DNA of 64,000 nt from positions 2,790,001-2,854,000 of the forward strand of contig OZ243960.1 in the NCBI GenBank assembly GCA_965214435.1, written 5' to 3'. This DNA comes from Rubrobacter_A sp965214435 (lineage in GTDB: Bacteria > Actinomycetota > Rubrobacteria > Rubrobacterales > Rubrobacteraceae). Of this stretch, positions 33,232-42,544 are shown piece after piece. Each line of letters begins with the position of its first letter. Position 1 is the stretch's first letter. A program made the position numbers and the translations under genes. The notes beneath the pieces are model-generated. The model ran no database searches. It had not been told where the DNA came from and was given only the letters and a program-made list of their open reading frames with translations.

Positions 33232-34436
33232 CCCTGGAACCAACCCTTAACTGCGGCTACTATGCTACCAAAACTTAAATCGCTTGCACCCTTACTCTTT
33301 GCTTTAGAGTCATCGTCTCTCGCAGAGAAATACAGCAGACCGACCGCCGTGGCGTACTGAGGTTTCTGTATAGGTTTAATGTTCGCTTTGGTACGCCGGA
33401 TGCGACGGGGAACGGCGAGCTTTACCTGCATGCCCAGAATGTCCTCGGCGAGCTCCTCCATGCCTTCGAGCAGGGAGCCGCCGCCGGTCAGCACTACGCC
33501 GCCCGGTAACCGGCCCCGGAGGCGGGCTTCGGTTATCGAGTCGTCCACGAACTCCAGTATCTCCCGGGCCCGGTATTCGAGGATCTGGCTCATAAAGCTC
33601 GCGTTGTAGTGCCGGTCTTTGAGCCTGACGGCCGCCACGGAGTCCACCGTGTCGGGGAGCACGTTCCCGTAACGGAGCTTCAAGGCCTCCGCGGTATCAA
33701 AGGGCACTTTAAATCCGTAGGCGAGGTCTGCGGATAGGCTCTGGCCGCCGAGCGGTATTACCGCAGTGTGAGTCAGGGCCCCGCGCGAGAACGTAGCGAT
33801 GTCGGTCGTCCCGCCGCCGATGTCGATAAGCGCCGTACCCATCTCGCGGTCCTCATCCAGAAGCACCGACTCGGCGGAGGCCAGAGGTTCCAGAACGACC
33901 TGTGAGACTTGGACGCCGCAATCATCGACCGCCTGCAGCAAGTTCTGAATGCTGGATACCGAAGCGTTGACCACGTGGGCCCGCATCGTCACCCGCCGGG
34001 CTGCAAGACCGACCGGCTGCTTTACACCCTCGGAGCCATCCAGGGTAAAGCTGCGGGGTACCACGTGGATCACCCGCTCGTCTTCTCCGAGCGTCGACTC
34101 CCCGGCTTCGGCTTTTATCCTCCGCACAAAGCGTTCGGTCACGGCCCGGTTGCGGCTCCGGTTCAGTAACGTAACCTCGGTGTTGGAAGAAGATATGTGG
34201 CCGCTGGCTATGCCGACGCTTACCGGCCCGCCACGCACGCCGCAAGCCTCGATAGCCTCCGAGATTGACTCCCGCGCCCCCTCCCGGTCTACAACGATGC
34301 CCCGCCGGAGCCCGTAGCTCGGCGCCTCCCCGATAGAAAGCACCTCGGCGAGCCCCCGCCGGTCGTCTACCCGGCCGGCGATCGCCACCACCTTCGTCGT
34401 GCCGACGTCTATACCGTAGACTAGCCTCTGCGCCAC
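33225..34436 (-). CDS. ftsA: Cell division protein FtsA
   Basis: 403 residues of the actin-like ASKHA fold. Phosphate-1 motif YGIDVGTTKVVAI, SHS-domain stretch around KAEAGESTLGEDERVIHVVP, phosphate-2 ALIDIGGGTTDIATF and the adenosine motif GGVVLTGGGSLLEGM. The C-terminal SIVAAVKGWFQGG is the membrane-targeting amphipathic helix. Anchors FtsZ to the membrane. GTG start with AAGGA upstream. Many actinobacteria lack ftsA; its presence alongside sepF marks a deep-branching lineage. Confidence 0.95.
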   Translation of the reverse strand: MAQRLVYGIDVGTTKVVAIAGRVDDRRGLAEVLSIGEAPSYGLRRGIVVDREGARESISEAIEACGVRGGPVSVGIASGHISSSNTEVTLLNRSRNRAVTERFVRRIKAEAGESTLGEDERVIHVVPRSFTLDGSEGVKQPVGLAARRVTMRAHVVNASVSSIQNLLQAVDDCGVQVSQVVLEPLASAESVLLDEDREMGTALIDIGGGTTDIATFSRGALTHTAVIPLGGQSLSADLAYGFKVPFDTAEALKLRYGNVLPDTVDSVAAVRLKDRHYNASFMSQILEYRAREILEFVDDSITEARLRGRLPGGVVLTGGGSLLEGMEELAEDILGMQVKLAVPRRIRRTKANIKPIQKPQYATAVGLLYFSARDDDSKAKSKGASDLSFGSIVAAVKGWFQGG

Positions 34437-34447
34437 GGAAGGTCCTT

Positions 34448-35221
34448 CTAAGTCCCGGACTCGTCCGAAGCGTCACCGACGACCACCCGCCGCGGCGCGC
34501 GCAAGTCAAAATACGAAGCTTCCGGCCGCCGGTTTATAAGACCTTTCAAGACCTGAACCTGCCCTTCTCCAATATCACCCGCAAATACCACCCGGCGTTT
34601 GTCTCCCCTACCATCTCCCCCGACGGTGGCATGTACGCCGCCCGCGTCCACCCGGTCTATGGACTCCAGTGCTACCCCGCCCTTGTCCAACGCCCGGACT
34701 CCTGTCAAGACCTCCTGAAGCTGGCTCTTATCTAACCGAACAGTCTCCAGGGAATACTCACCGGTTCCCGAAAGCCTGGTCCCATCCTGGGCGATCACGA
34801 CCTCCCGTCCTCCCAGGTCTCCATCGAGCACCGCCCGGCGTTCCTCAATCTCAATCGCAACTATACCGGATTGCCAATCTTTGAGCACTACTACATCCTT
34901 AACCAGAGGGTTAGCCTTTAGCCGGCGTTCGAGGTTCCGGGAGCTGAGCAAGGGGATACTCGACCGTTCCGGGACCGCCTGCCGGACCTCCGACTTCGGG
35001 ATCGCGCGGGTGCCCCGCACGTCGAGGCCGTTTACGGGGAAGAACACGTAGCAGACGACAAACACCGCGACCGCCGTGATACAAGCTGCGACAATACACC
35101 CAAAGACGGTACGCACGGTTTTTTGGAACGCGCTGACCGAACGACTGGCGGCCCTTTTCCGGCGGGATCTTCCGGGAGCTTTCCTGCCGGGAGTAGTTCG
35201 TTTTCTCGGGCGGTTGCTCAC
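34448..35221 (-). CDS. ftsQ: Cell division protein FtsQ/DivIB
   Basis: 257 residues. A long basic cytoplasmic tail (R/K-rich, 1-35), one membrane helix at about 37-60, a POTRA domain (PVNGLDVRGTRAIPKSEVRQ, then SRNLERRLKANPLVKDVVVL) and a beta domain (ERRAVLDGDLGGREVVIAQDG). This is the usual layout. Part of the FtsQLB regulator of septal peptidoglycan synthesis. The start overlaps the murC stop by 4 bases. Confidence 0.9.
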   Translation of the reverse strand: MSNRPRKRTTPGRKAPGRSRRKRAASRSVSAFQKTVRTVFGCIVAACITAVAVFVVCYVFFPVNGLDVRGTRAIPKSEVRQAVPERSSIPLLSSRNLERRLKANPLVKDVVVLKDWQSGIVAIEIEERRAVLDGDLGGREVVIAQDGTRLSGTGEYSLETVRLDKSQLQEVLTGVRALDKGGVALESIDRVDAGGVHATVGGDGRGDKRRVVFAGDIGEGQVQVLKGLINRRPEASYFDLRAPRRVVVGDASDESGT

Positions 35222-36573
35222 CGGTTGAGGAGTGCCAGAAGCTCGTCCCCGACGCCGGACACGTCGCCGGCGCCCATGGTAAGCACGGTGTCTTTTCGGG
35301 CCGATATCGTGTGCAGGACCTGTGGTACGGTGCGTATCTCCGGGATGTAGTAGACGTTTGGGCGGGGCCGGGTCTCGCAGATGGCGTCCACGATCAGCTT
35401 TCCGCTGACGCCCGGCTGGGGAGCCTCGCCTGCGCCGTAGACGTCGGTTATGAGGACGGCATCCGCCGAAGAGAACGCCGCCCCGAACTCCCGGTAGAAG
35501 GTCCGGGTGCGCGAGTAGCGGTGCGGCTGGAAAACGGCAATCACGCGTCCACCGGGTTCCCGGGTAGCACGGGCAACCTCCAGGGTGGCCGCAAGCTCGG
35601 TCGGGTGGTGGGCGTAGTCGTCTACAACGCGGATGCCGGCACTCTCGCCTTTTACCTGGAACCGGCGGCGCACGCCGCTGAAGTCGTGGAGGGAGCGGGC
35701 GGCGTGGTAGGCGTCGTGGCCGAGCCAGCGGGCTACCCCCGCGGCGGCCAGAGAGTTCAGCACGTTGTGCCGGCCGTAGACCCCGAGTTCCACTTCTCCC
35801 CGCTCCTCGCCGTTCTCGAATAAGACGTAGCCGTTCTGAGAAAAGAGTTCAGCCCGCAGGTCTCCGGCCGAGATGCCGTAGGTCGTGACCGGACAGGGGG
35901 CGCGTTCCGCGAGGTCGAGGCACCGGGGGTCGTCGGCGCAGGTAATGAGGGCGCCTTCCTCGCCAGTCGGCAGAGAACTTATAAATTCCGAGAACGTCGC
36001 CAGCACGTCGTCGAGGGAAGTGTAGAAGTCCGGGTGATCAAACTCCGCGTTGGTGATAACGGCGGCTTGCGGGCGCAGGTAGAGTAGGGACTTGTCACTC
36101 TCGTCGGCCTCGGCGACGACCAGTTCCGGCCCGCCCTCGACGACGTTGCTCCCGATGTCGTTCAGCTCACCCCCGATCAGGGCGGTCGGCTTTTCTCCCA
36201 AAGCCCTCAAGGCGTGGGATACCATGCTGGTCGTGGTGGTCTTGCCGTGGGTCCCAGCGATCGCTATGCTGCGGCCGGTGTCGAGGATTCGAGCGAGGGC
36301 CGCGGCCCGCGGTATCACGGGTATGTCGCGACGGCGGGCTTCCAAGAGTTCGGGGTTCGTGGACGGTATGGCCGTCGAGATCACGACCTGTTCGGCATCC
36401 CCGACCTGTCCGGCTGCGTGCCCGACGTAAATTTCTATGCCAAGCTTTTCGAGCCTCCGGGTGTAAGGCGACTCCTTGAGGTCCGAGCCGGTCACCGTGT
36501 CACCCCCTTTGTAGAGGACTTCGGCTATGCTGCTCATTCCCGCACCGCCGATACCAATCATGTGTATTCTCAC
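35218..36573 (-). CDS. murC: UDP-N-acetylmuramate--L-alanine ligase
   Basis: 451 residues, Mur ligase with three domains. N-terminal IHMIGIGGAGMSSIAEVL (UDP-MurNAc side), ATP loop IAGTHGKTTTTSMV, central EADESDKSLLYL and NAEFDHPDFY, and C-terminal VVDDYAHHPTELAATLEVA with AVFQPHRYSRTR. Adds the first amino acid of the stem peptide. The GTG start lies 6 bases after murG. murB, often fused or adjacent, is absent. Confidence 0.96.
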   Translation of the reverse strand: MRIHMIGIGGAGMSSIAEVLYKGGDTVTGSDLKESPYTRRLEKLGIEIYVGHAAGQVGDAEQVVISTAIPSTNPELLEARRRDIPVIPRAAALARILDTGRSIAIAGTHGKTTTTSMVSHALRALGEKPTALIGGELNDIGSNVVEGGPELVVAEADESDKSLLYLRPQAAVITNAEFDHPDFYTSLDDVLATFSEFISSLPTGEEGALITCADDPRCLDLAERAPCPVTTYGISAGDLRAELFSQNGYVLFENGEERGEVELGVYGRHNVLNSLAAAGVARWLGHDAYHAARSLHDFSGVRRRFQVKGESAGIRVVDDYAHHPTELAATLEVARATREPGGRVIAVFQPHRYSRTRTFYREFGAAFSSADAVLITDVYGAGEAPQPGVSGKLIVDAICETRPRPNVYYIPEIRTVPQVLHTISARKDTVLTMGAGDVSGVGDELLALLNR

Positions 36574-36579
36574 CGCTAT

Positions 36580-37770
36580 TTAGCCTCCTCTCTTAGTGTT
36601 GTTTCCGGGCTGACCGTCTCCGCCCGCGGTAGCGCCGAGCAGCCGTCCGGCGACCTCCGCGGCGGCCTCCGGGGTGGCTAGCTGTTTTATGCGCACCGCT
36701 AGCTGCTTTCTACGGTCCGCGTCTTCGAGCAGCGCCTCGACCTGGCGACGTAGAGTCTCGGGGGTTACGTCGGCGTCGGGGAGTAGCTCCGCAGCGCCAC
36801 GTTCGGTAAAAAAGCGGGCGTTGTAGAGTTGGTGGTCTCCGGTAGCGTGTGGAAATGGCACGAGGATAGCCGCCCGGCCGACCGCCGCCGTGTCGAAAAG
36901 CGAACCGGCGCCGGAGCGGATCACGACCACGTCCGCGGCCGCCAGAAGCTCCCAGATCTCCGGTTCATACTTCAGGATCACGTGCCGCGGGTTGTCCGTC
37001 GATAACCGGGAAAAATCCCTCTTACCGGCGATCTGGACCACCGTGTAGGGGGTTTCTCCCCCGAACGCCTCAGCGGCCGCGAGGTTCAGCCGCAATGCCC
37101 CGCCGCTCCCGCCAAAGATAACCACCACCGGTGGCTCGAAACCCCGCTTCTCCAGCGCACTCGAAACCGCTTCCTCCCGGGAAGCTTCAAAGAACTCCTG
37201 GCGCGTCGGCATCCCGACCCGCTTTGCGCGGGGCAGGTGCTCGGCGGCCTGTGGGAAAGTTACCAGCACTTCCCTGGTCAGGCGGCTGGCAAAGCGGTTG
37301 ACCCGGCCGGGCACGGAGTTCTGCTCGTGCAGGTAGGTCGGGATGCGGAGCAGGTTCGCCGCTAGGACCGCCGGGGCGCTGGCGTAGCCCCCGACCCCGA
37401 GCACAGCTCTCGGACGGAAGTCTTTTAGTATCTTACGACACCGGAAAAGGGCTTTCACGAACAAGAAAGCGGCGCGGGCGCGGGAGACGGGGCCTCCCGA
37501 GAGGCCCCGTAGCGGCAGGGAGTAGAGCGGATAGCCGGCGCTGGGGACCAGGTCCGCCTCTATGCCGGCCTCCGAGCCCACAAAGGCAACCGTAGCGCCC
37601 GACGACCGCAAGCTATCCGCCACGCACAGGGCGGGAATCGCGTGTCCCCCGGTCCCGCCGCCGGCGATCAGGACTCGCGGGGCGTCGGGTCCGCTCGCGG
37701 CGTCCGGTACCGTCCGCCGGGTCTGCGCCGCTCGCGCCGGGGCGGGGTCTGGCCTCTCGTGCTCGCTCAC
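36580..37770 (-). CDS. murG: UDP-N-acetylglucosamine transferase MurG
   Basis: 396 residues, GT28 family. The glycine loop GGGTGGH is at residues 37-43 after a 30-residue Pro/Arg-rich lead that is not part of the fold. It also has LGVGGYASAPAVLAA, YLHEQNSVPGRVNR, VIFGGSGGALRLN and the UDP-GlcNAc pocket VVIRSGAGSLFDTAAVGRAAILVPFP. Adds GlcNAc to lipid I on the inner membrane face. The GTG start with GGAGG lies inside ftsW, giving a 158-base overlap in different frames; the lead peptide exists only because of that overlap. Confidence 0.94.
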   Translation of the reverse strand: MSEHERPDPAPARAAQTRRTVPDAASGPDAPRVLIAGGGTGGHAIPALCVADSLRSSGATVAFVGSEAGIEADLVPSAGYPLYSLPLRGLSGGPVSRARAAFLFVKALFRCRKILKDFRPRAVLGVGGYASAPAVLAANLLRIPTYLHEQNSVPGRVNRFASRLTREVLVTFPQAAEHLPRAKRVGMPTRQEFFEASREEAVSSALEKRGFEPPVVVIFGGSGGALRLNLAAAEAFGGETPYTVVQIAGKRDFSRLSTDNPRHVILKYEPEIWELLAAADVVVIRSGAGSLFDTAAVGRAAILVPFPHATGDHQLYNARFFTERGAAELLPDADVTPETLRRQVEALLEDADRRKQLAVRIKQLATPEAAAEVAGRLLGATAGGDGQPGNNTKRGG

Positions 37771-38830
37771 TATCCTCCGATATCCGGTATAAGATTCCTA
37801 TGGCTGCAAAGCTGACCATGATACTTGATCCGCCGTAGCTCACAAACGGCAGCGTCATGCCGGCGAGGGGAAAAACGCTCAGGGTTACCCCGATATTAAA
37901 GATCGCCTGAACGCCCAGCATGGTCGTGATGCCGGCCGCCAGACAGCGGCTCATTACCGACGGGGCGTGTGCGGCGATCTGGAAGCCCGCCAGCGCCAGA
38001 AAGGCGAACGCCCCGATCACGATCAGCATTCCCGCCACCCCGAGTTCCTCGCCGATCAGAGCGAAGATCATGTCCGTCCCGACTTCGGGTACCGAGGCGG
38101 ACGCCTGTCCCGCACCCGGCCCGGCCCCGAGAAACCCGCCGGCTTTTATCGCGGTCATGGCCTGCACTATCTGGTAGCCGGAGCCGTCCGGCGACGAGTA
38201 GGGATGGAGGAACGTAAAAAACCGCTCCCGCCGGTAAGGTTCGGCCACCATGACCACGGCCAGCGCGGCTGCCGCGGCCGCGCCGGTCAGGATCAGATCC
38301 CGCGCCCGGATCTCCGACGCCCAGAGCACCCCCGCCGCCCCGACCAGGAGCAGCACCGAGGTATCGAAGTCCGGCTCTATCAGCACCAGCACGAACAACA
38401 CTCCAACGGCCGCCAGTGGTCCGGCGACGGAGACCAACCTCGATCCCGGCCGCAACGTCCGCCCTCGGGACACCGCGCAACTCAGGGTGATTATGACGGC
38501 GAGCTTCGCGAACTCCGCCGGTTGCAGACTGATAGGCCCGAGGTTGAACCACCGCCGCGAACCGCCGATTTCCGATCCTATCCCCGGCACCAGGACCAAT
38601 ACGAGGCTTAACAGTACACCGAGGTATATCCACGGGGCGAGCCGCCGCCAGGCCGGATACGGCACCCGGCTAGCGATCCAGAACGCCGCCATCCCGAGCC
38701 CGAGGTGTACGCAGCGCACCAGTAGGTACCGCCCGCCGTACTCGACCGAGGTGGCGGAATAAACCATCACGCTACCGAGGAGCGAGAGCCCGAGCGCCAC
38801 GAGGAAAACGTTGGTCCGCAGCGAAGTCAC
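37613..38830 (-). CDS. ftsW: Septal peptidoglycan glycosyltransferase FtsW
   Basis: 405 residues, SEDS family with about ten membrane helices. MVYSATSVEYGGRYLLVRC, PISLQPAEFAKLAVIITLS (the SEDS signature), DLDTSVL-like EPDFDTSVLLL and SYGGSSIMVSFAAIGILYRIS match. The last 50 residues are Arg/Pro-rich and come from reading through the start of murG; the functional protein probably ends before them. Polymerises glycan strands with FtsI. The start overlaps the murD stop by 4 bases. Confidence 0.94.
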   Translation of the reverse strand: MTSLRTNVFLVALGLSLLGSVMVYSATSVEYGGRYLLVRCVHLGLGMAAFWIASRVPYPAWRRLAPWIYLGVLLSLVLVLVPGIGSEIGGSRRWFNLGPISLQPAEFAKLAVIITLSCAVSRGRTLRPGSRLVSVAGPLAAVGVLFVLVLIEPDFDTSVLLLVGAAGVLWASEIRARDLILTGAAAAAALAVVMVAEPYRRERFFTFLHPYSSPDGSGYQIVQAMTAIKAGGFLGAGPGAGQASASVPEVGTDMIFALIGEELGVAGMLIVIGAFAFLALAGFQIAAHAPSVMSRCLAAGITTMLGVQAIFNIGVTLSVFPLAGMTLPFVSYGGSSIMVSFAAIGILYRISEDSERAREARPRPGASGADPADGTGRRERTRRPASPDRRRRDRGTRDSRPVRGG

Positions 38831-40185
38831 TCTCCGACAGCCCTCCCCGAACCCTCCCCTGCACCGGCCGCGAGCTTACCGAACGCGGTCCCCCGCTCGG
38901 CGTACCCGGAGAACTGGTCAAAGCTCGCGCACCCCGGCGAGAGCAAGACCACGTCCCCGGACCGGCTGATGTTCCCAGCGACCTCGACGGCCGCCGCGAG
39001 GTCCGGCACCCGGTGGATACCGACGCCTTCGGAAGCCACGCTCTCTTCCAGAAGGGTCGCTATGCGGGGACCGGCCTCACCCTGACATACGACCGCCCGG
39101 CACCAGCCAAGGTACGGCAAGACCTCCGAGAAATCCGTGTGCTTCTCGGAGCCGCCGAGTATGAGCACTACCGGCTCTTTAAACCCGCCGAGCGCCGCCG
39201 CCACCGCCGCCGGGTTCGTGGCTTTGGAGTCGTCCACGTAAGTTACGCCGCCACGTTCGGCCACGACCTCCAGCCGGTGTGGCTTGAGCCGGTAGCCGCA
39301 GAGGCCGCGCCTTATCTCCTCGCGGCCGGCGCCGAGCCTCTCGACGACAGCCGCCGCGAACAGGGCATTCTCGTGGTTGTGAGGACCGGTAAAGCCAAGT
39401 TCCCCGGTTGCTACCAGACGCGTGCCCCGCAGTAGAAGCTCTCCGTCTGTGGCGCCGGTATCCTCTTGCCCGACGACGACTGTAGAAGCTACCAGGGACC
39501 GCGCGGCCTCGCGCCCTACCGGGTCGGCGGCGCTTACGAGCGCCAGGTCTTCAGGCTTCTGTCCCTTAAATATTTGCAGCTTATCTTGAACGTACTCTCC
39601 GAAAGAGTCGTGCCAGTTCAGGTGATCCGGGCGTACGTTTAGCAGCGCCGCGACCTCGAACCCCGTGTCCGGCAGGTAGTGGAGTTGGAAAGACGAGACC
39701 TCCAGCACGAGCAGCCCCGAGCGCCGCGCCTCGCCGAGCTTTCCGCAGAGCGCGGTCCAGGAGTTGCCGGCCACGGCGTGTGGCACCCCCGCTGACTCCA
39801 GGATAGAGTGGATCATGTCCACGACCGTCGTCTTGCCGTTGGTCCCGGTCACGGCCACGACCGCGGTCTCGCCGCCCAGCAACTCCAGCCCCAGCGCAAC
39901 CTCTGAGATAACCGGTATCCCTCGTTCTCCGGCGGCTGCCAGTACCGGGTCCCGAGGGGTTATGCCGGGGCTCGTCACAACACGCTCCACCCCTTCCAAA
40001 ACCTCGGGTCCCGCGCCGAGCCGGGCCTCGACCCCGAGGTCTTCGGCCGCCGCGCGCAACTCTTCCGAGGTACGGGCGTCGGCCGCGCGTAGCCCTCCCG
40101 CCGGGGTCCCGGTAGAAAGCAGGGCTTTCAGCGCCGCCAGACCAGACTCCCCGAGACCGTAGATAAGCGTGCGTCCGGTGTTCAT
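38827..40185 (-). CDS. murD: UDP-N-acetylmuramoylalanine--D-glutamate ligase
   Basis: 452 residues, Mur ligase. N-terminal TLIYGLGESGLAALKALL, ATP loop VAVTGTNGKTTVVDMI, central LEVSSFQLHYL and NVRPDHLNWH, and C-terminal YVDDSKATNPAAVAAALGGF with LILGGSEKHTDFS. Adds D-glutamate to UDP-MurNAc-L-Ala. Directly follows mraY with no gap. Confidence 0.95.
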   Translation of the reverse strand: MNTGRTLIYGLGESGLAALKALLSTGTPAGGLRAADARTSEELRAAAEDLGVEARLGAGPEVLEGVERVVTSPGITPRDPVLAAAGERGIPVISEVALGLELLGGETAVVAVTGTNGKTTVVDMIHSILESAGVPHAVAGNSWTALCGKLGEARRSGLLVLEVSSFQLHYLPDTGFEVAALLNVRPDHLNWHDSFGEYVQDKLQIFKGQKPEDLALVSAADPVGREAARSLVASTVVVGQEDTGATDGELLLRGTRLVATGELGFTGPHNHENALFAAAVVERLGAGREEIRRGLCGYRLKPHRLEVVAERGGVTYVDDSKATNPAAVAAALGGFKEPVVLILGGSEKHTDFSEVLPYLGWCRAVVCQGEAGPRIATLLEESVASEGVGIHRVPDLAAAVEVAGNISRSGDVVLLSPGCASFDQFSGYAERGTAFGKLAAGAGEGSGRAVGE

Positions 40186-41184
40186 CTATGCCGTGCTGTA
40201 GAGGGCGAAGTAGTAGACAACAAACCCGAGCGCCGCGAAAGCCGTCTGGATAATCCAGAAGCGGACCACAACCTTGTTCTCCGCCCACCCGGAGCCTTCA
40301 AAGTGGTGGTGGATCGGGGCCATCTTAAAGACCCGCCGCTTGCGACCGCTGGCCCGCCACACGGTGTACTGGATTATCACGGAGAGGGCTTCGATGACAA
40401 ATAACCCGCCTATTATCGGGAGGAGCATCTCGGTCTTGGTCAGGATGGCCGCCGCCGCGAGCACCCCACCGATAGCCAGCGACCCCGTGTCTCCCATAAA
40501 CACTTCGGCCGGGTGGGCGTTAAACCACAGGAAGCCGACAATAGCCCCGACCATCGCCCCGCAGACGATGGCGACGTCATACTGGCGTTCGAGAAAAGCG
40601 ATAGCCGTGTAAACCAGGAGCGAGATGGCCCCGGCCCCGGCGGCCAGCCCGTCGAGCCCGTCGGTCAGGTTTACGGCGTTCGTGGTACCCACGATGACCA
40701 ACACCATGAGAAAGCTGAACAGCACGATTCCGACCAGCCCCGGCCCGAGCACCAGGTTCCGCTCAAACCCCGGTATTACGACGTTCTGGGTGATCCCGAC
40801 GTACCGGAGCGCCAAGATGTCGGCCACCACCACGGTAACGGTGAGCAGCAGAAACTTGTAGCGGACGGAGAGCCCCTCGCTGCGCTTTTTAGATATCTTC
40901 TGCCAGTCGTCGTAGAGCCCGATGCCGGCGACCGAGGAGACGAGCAGCAGCGTCGTAAAGGTCGCCACGTTCGGCCGGGCTACCACGACCAGCGCCCCGA
41001 GAAGTCCCGCCAGCATCATGATCCCGCCCATTGTCGGCGTGCCGGCTTTGATCAGGTGTGTCTGCGGCCCTTCTTCTCTTATGAATTGCCCGTACTTTTT
41101 AGCCTGTAGCCATTGTATAAACCACGACCCCACCGCCAGCGTTACCGCAAATGCCACAGCCGCCGCCAGAACGACGCTAAACAA
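40186..41184 (-). CDS. mraY: Phospho-N-acetylmuramoyl-pentapeptide transferase MraY
   Basis: 332 residues, ten membrane helices. Catalytic cytoplasmic loops carry GTPTMGGIMML, the paired aspartates in GLYDDWQKISKK, NAVNLTDGLDGLAAG and the histidine loop MAPIHHHFEGSGW. Transfers phospho-MurNAc-pentapeptide to undecaprenyl phosphate, making lipid I. TTG start overlapping murF by 8 bases. Confidence 0.95.
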   Translation of the reverse strand: MFSVVLAAAVAFAVTLAVGSWFIQWLQAKKYGQFIREEGPQTHLIKAGTPTMGGIMMLAGLLGALVVVARPNVATFTTLLLVSSVAGIGLYDDWQKISKKRSEGLSVRYKFLLLTVTVVVADILALRYVGITQNVVIPGFERNLVLGPGLVGIVLFSFLMVLVIVGTTNAVNLTDGLDGLAAGAGAISLLVYTAIAFLERQYDVAIVCGAMVGAIVGFLWFNAHPAEVFMGDTGSLAIGGVLAAAAILTKTEMLLPIIGGLFVIEALSVIIQYTVWRASGRKRRVFKMAPIHHHFEGSGWAENKVVVRFWIIQTAFAALGFVVYYFALYSTA

Positions 41185-42544
41185 TGGAGAGGTTCTCCCT
41201 CAGCTTGCTCGTCAACCTGTCGAGCCCGACACCCCGGGAACCTTTTATGACCACGTAGTCGCCTTCTTTTAAGGAACCGCCAAGCTCTTCAGCAGCCGCT
41301 TCGGCGTCCTCGAAAAATAGTGTGTCCCCCGGAAACGTCTCCGCGTACCAGCGGGCCTCGTGACCGACGCAGATTAGAAGCTCCACACCGAGCTCCTCCG
41401 CGAGACCGCCGATCTCGCGGTGGTAGGCCCGGGCCCCAGCCCCAAGCTCGAACATTCCGCCCAATACAGCTACCAGCCGCCGGCCCTCGGACTGCCCCGC
41501 GCCGTAGTGCAGGACCGCGGAGATCGCGGTGGGCGAAGCGTTGTAAGAATCGTCGTAGACCACGATGTCGTCCCGCAGCCGGTATAAGTCGCCCCGCAGA
41601 CCGGTGCGCCGCAGCCGAGAAAGACCGCTGGCGCACTCCTCCAGATCCACGTCCAGAACCAGCGCCCCGCCGATTGCGGCCAGCAGTGGCTCGACGAGAT
41701 GGGTGCCAAAGACCGGCGAGCGTACCTCCGCCGAGCTTTCCCCGAAATGCACCGTAAAAGACAGGCCACTCTCAAGCTCCCGAACGTCCGAGGCCCACAG
41801 GTCGGACTTCCGGTCACGCCCGAACGAGATACTCCGCCCGAAACTCCTCCCGGCACCGGTCGCTCTCTCCGGGACTCCGGTGGGATAAGTGAAAGCCCCC
41901 GTCTCCGGCAGGGCTCGCGCGAGCTCCCCTTTCGCCTCCGCCAGACCCTCCAGACTCCCGAAAGAATCGAGATGCACCGGGGCGATCGCGGTCAGGATAC
42001 CTACTTCCGGAGGGGCTATCTCGCACAGGTGAGCTACATCTCCGCGATGGGTGGCGCCCATTTCCAGAACTAGGTGCTCTGTATTCTCACCCGCCGCCAG
42101 GACCGTTAGCGGAAGACCGATCTCGTTGTTGAAGTTTCCTTCCGTGGCTGAGACCCGACTCCCCGAAGACCGGAGTATCGCGGCTAAAGCGTCCTTTGTC
42201 GTAGTCTTTCCCACGCTGCCGGTTATCCCGACGACTCGCGGCCCAGAACCTCCGTCGTCCCGGACCAGACTCCACCGGGCAAGTTTCTGTAGCGCCAGGA
42301 GAGGTTCCTCGACTACCACCGTCGGCACGTCCAACGGCCGCCGGGCTACCGTGGCTACGGCACCCCGGAGGTGAGCCTCACCGGCGAAGTCCGTGCCGTC
42401 GGTCTTACCCTGGAGGGCGAAGAACAGATCCCCGTCTCTTACTACCCGAGAATCTACCGCCGCACCCCGGACGGTTGCAGAGCCGTCACCGGAGATCCTA
42501 CCTCCTACCGCGTGAGCTATGTCTTTCAGGTGTGTCGGCTTCAC
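41177..42544 (-). CDS. murF: UDP-N-acetylmuramoyl-tripeptide--D-alanyl-D-alanine ligase
   Basis: 455 residues, Mur ligase. N-terminal domain with RGAAVDSRVVRDGDLFFAL, ATP loop VGITGSVGKTTTKDALAA, NFNNEIGLPLTVL, EMGATHRGDVAHL and C-terminal VYDDSYNASPTAISAVL with VLGGMFELG. Adds the D-Ala-D-Ala end. Its start overlaps the ftsI stop; in nearly all dcw clusters murE sits exactly here, and it is missing. Confidence 0.95.
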   Translation of the reverse strand: MKPTHLKDIAHAVGGRISGDGSATVRGAAVDSRVVRDGDLFFALQGKTDGTDFAGEAHLRGAVATVARRPLDVPTVVVEEPLLALQKLARWSLVRDDGGSGPRVVGITGSVGKTTTKDALAAILRSSGSRVSATEGNFNNEIGLPLTVLAAGENTEHLVLEMGATHRGDVAHLCEIAPPEVGILTAIAPVHLDSFGSLEGLAEAKGELARALPETGAFTYPTGVPERATGAGRSFGRSISFGRDRKSDLWASDVRELESGLSFTVHFGESSAEVRSPVFGTHLVEPLLAAIGGALVLDVDLEECASGLSRLRRTGLRGDLYRLRDDIVVYDDSYNASPTAISAVLHYGAGQSEGRRLVAVLGGMFELGAGARAYHREIGGLAEELGVELLICVGHEARWYAETFPGDTLFFEDAEAAAEELGGSLKEGDYVVIKGSRGVGLDRLTSKLRENLSIV

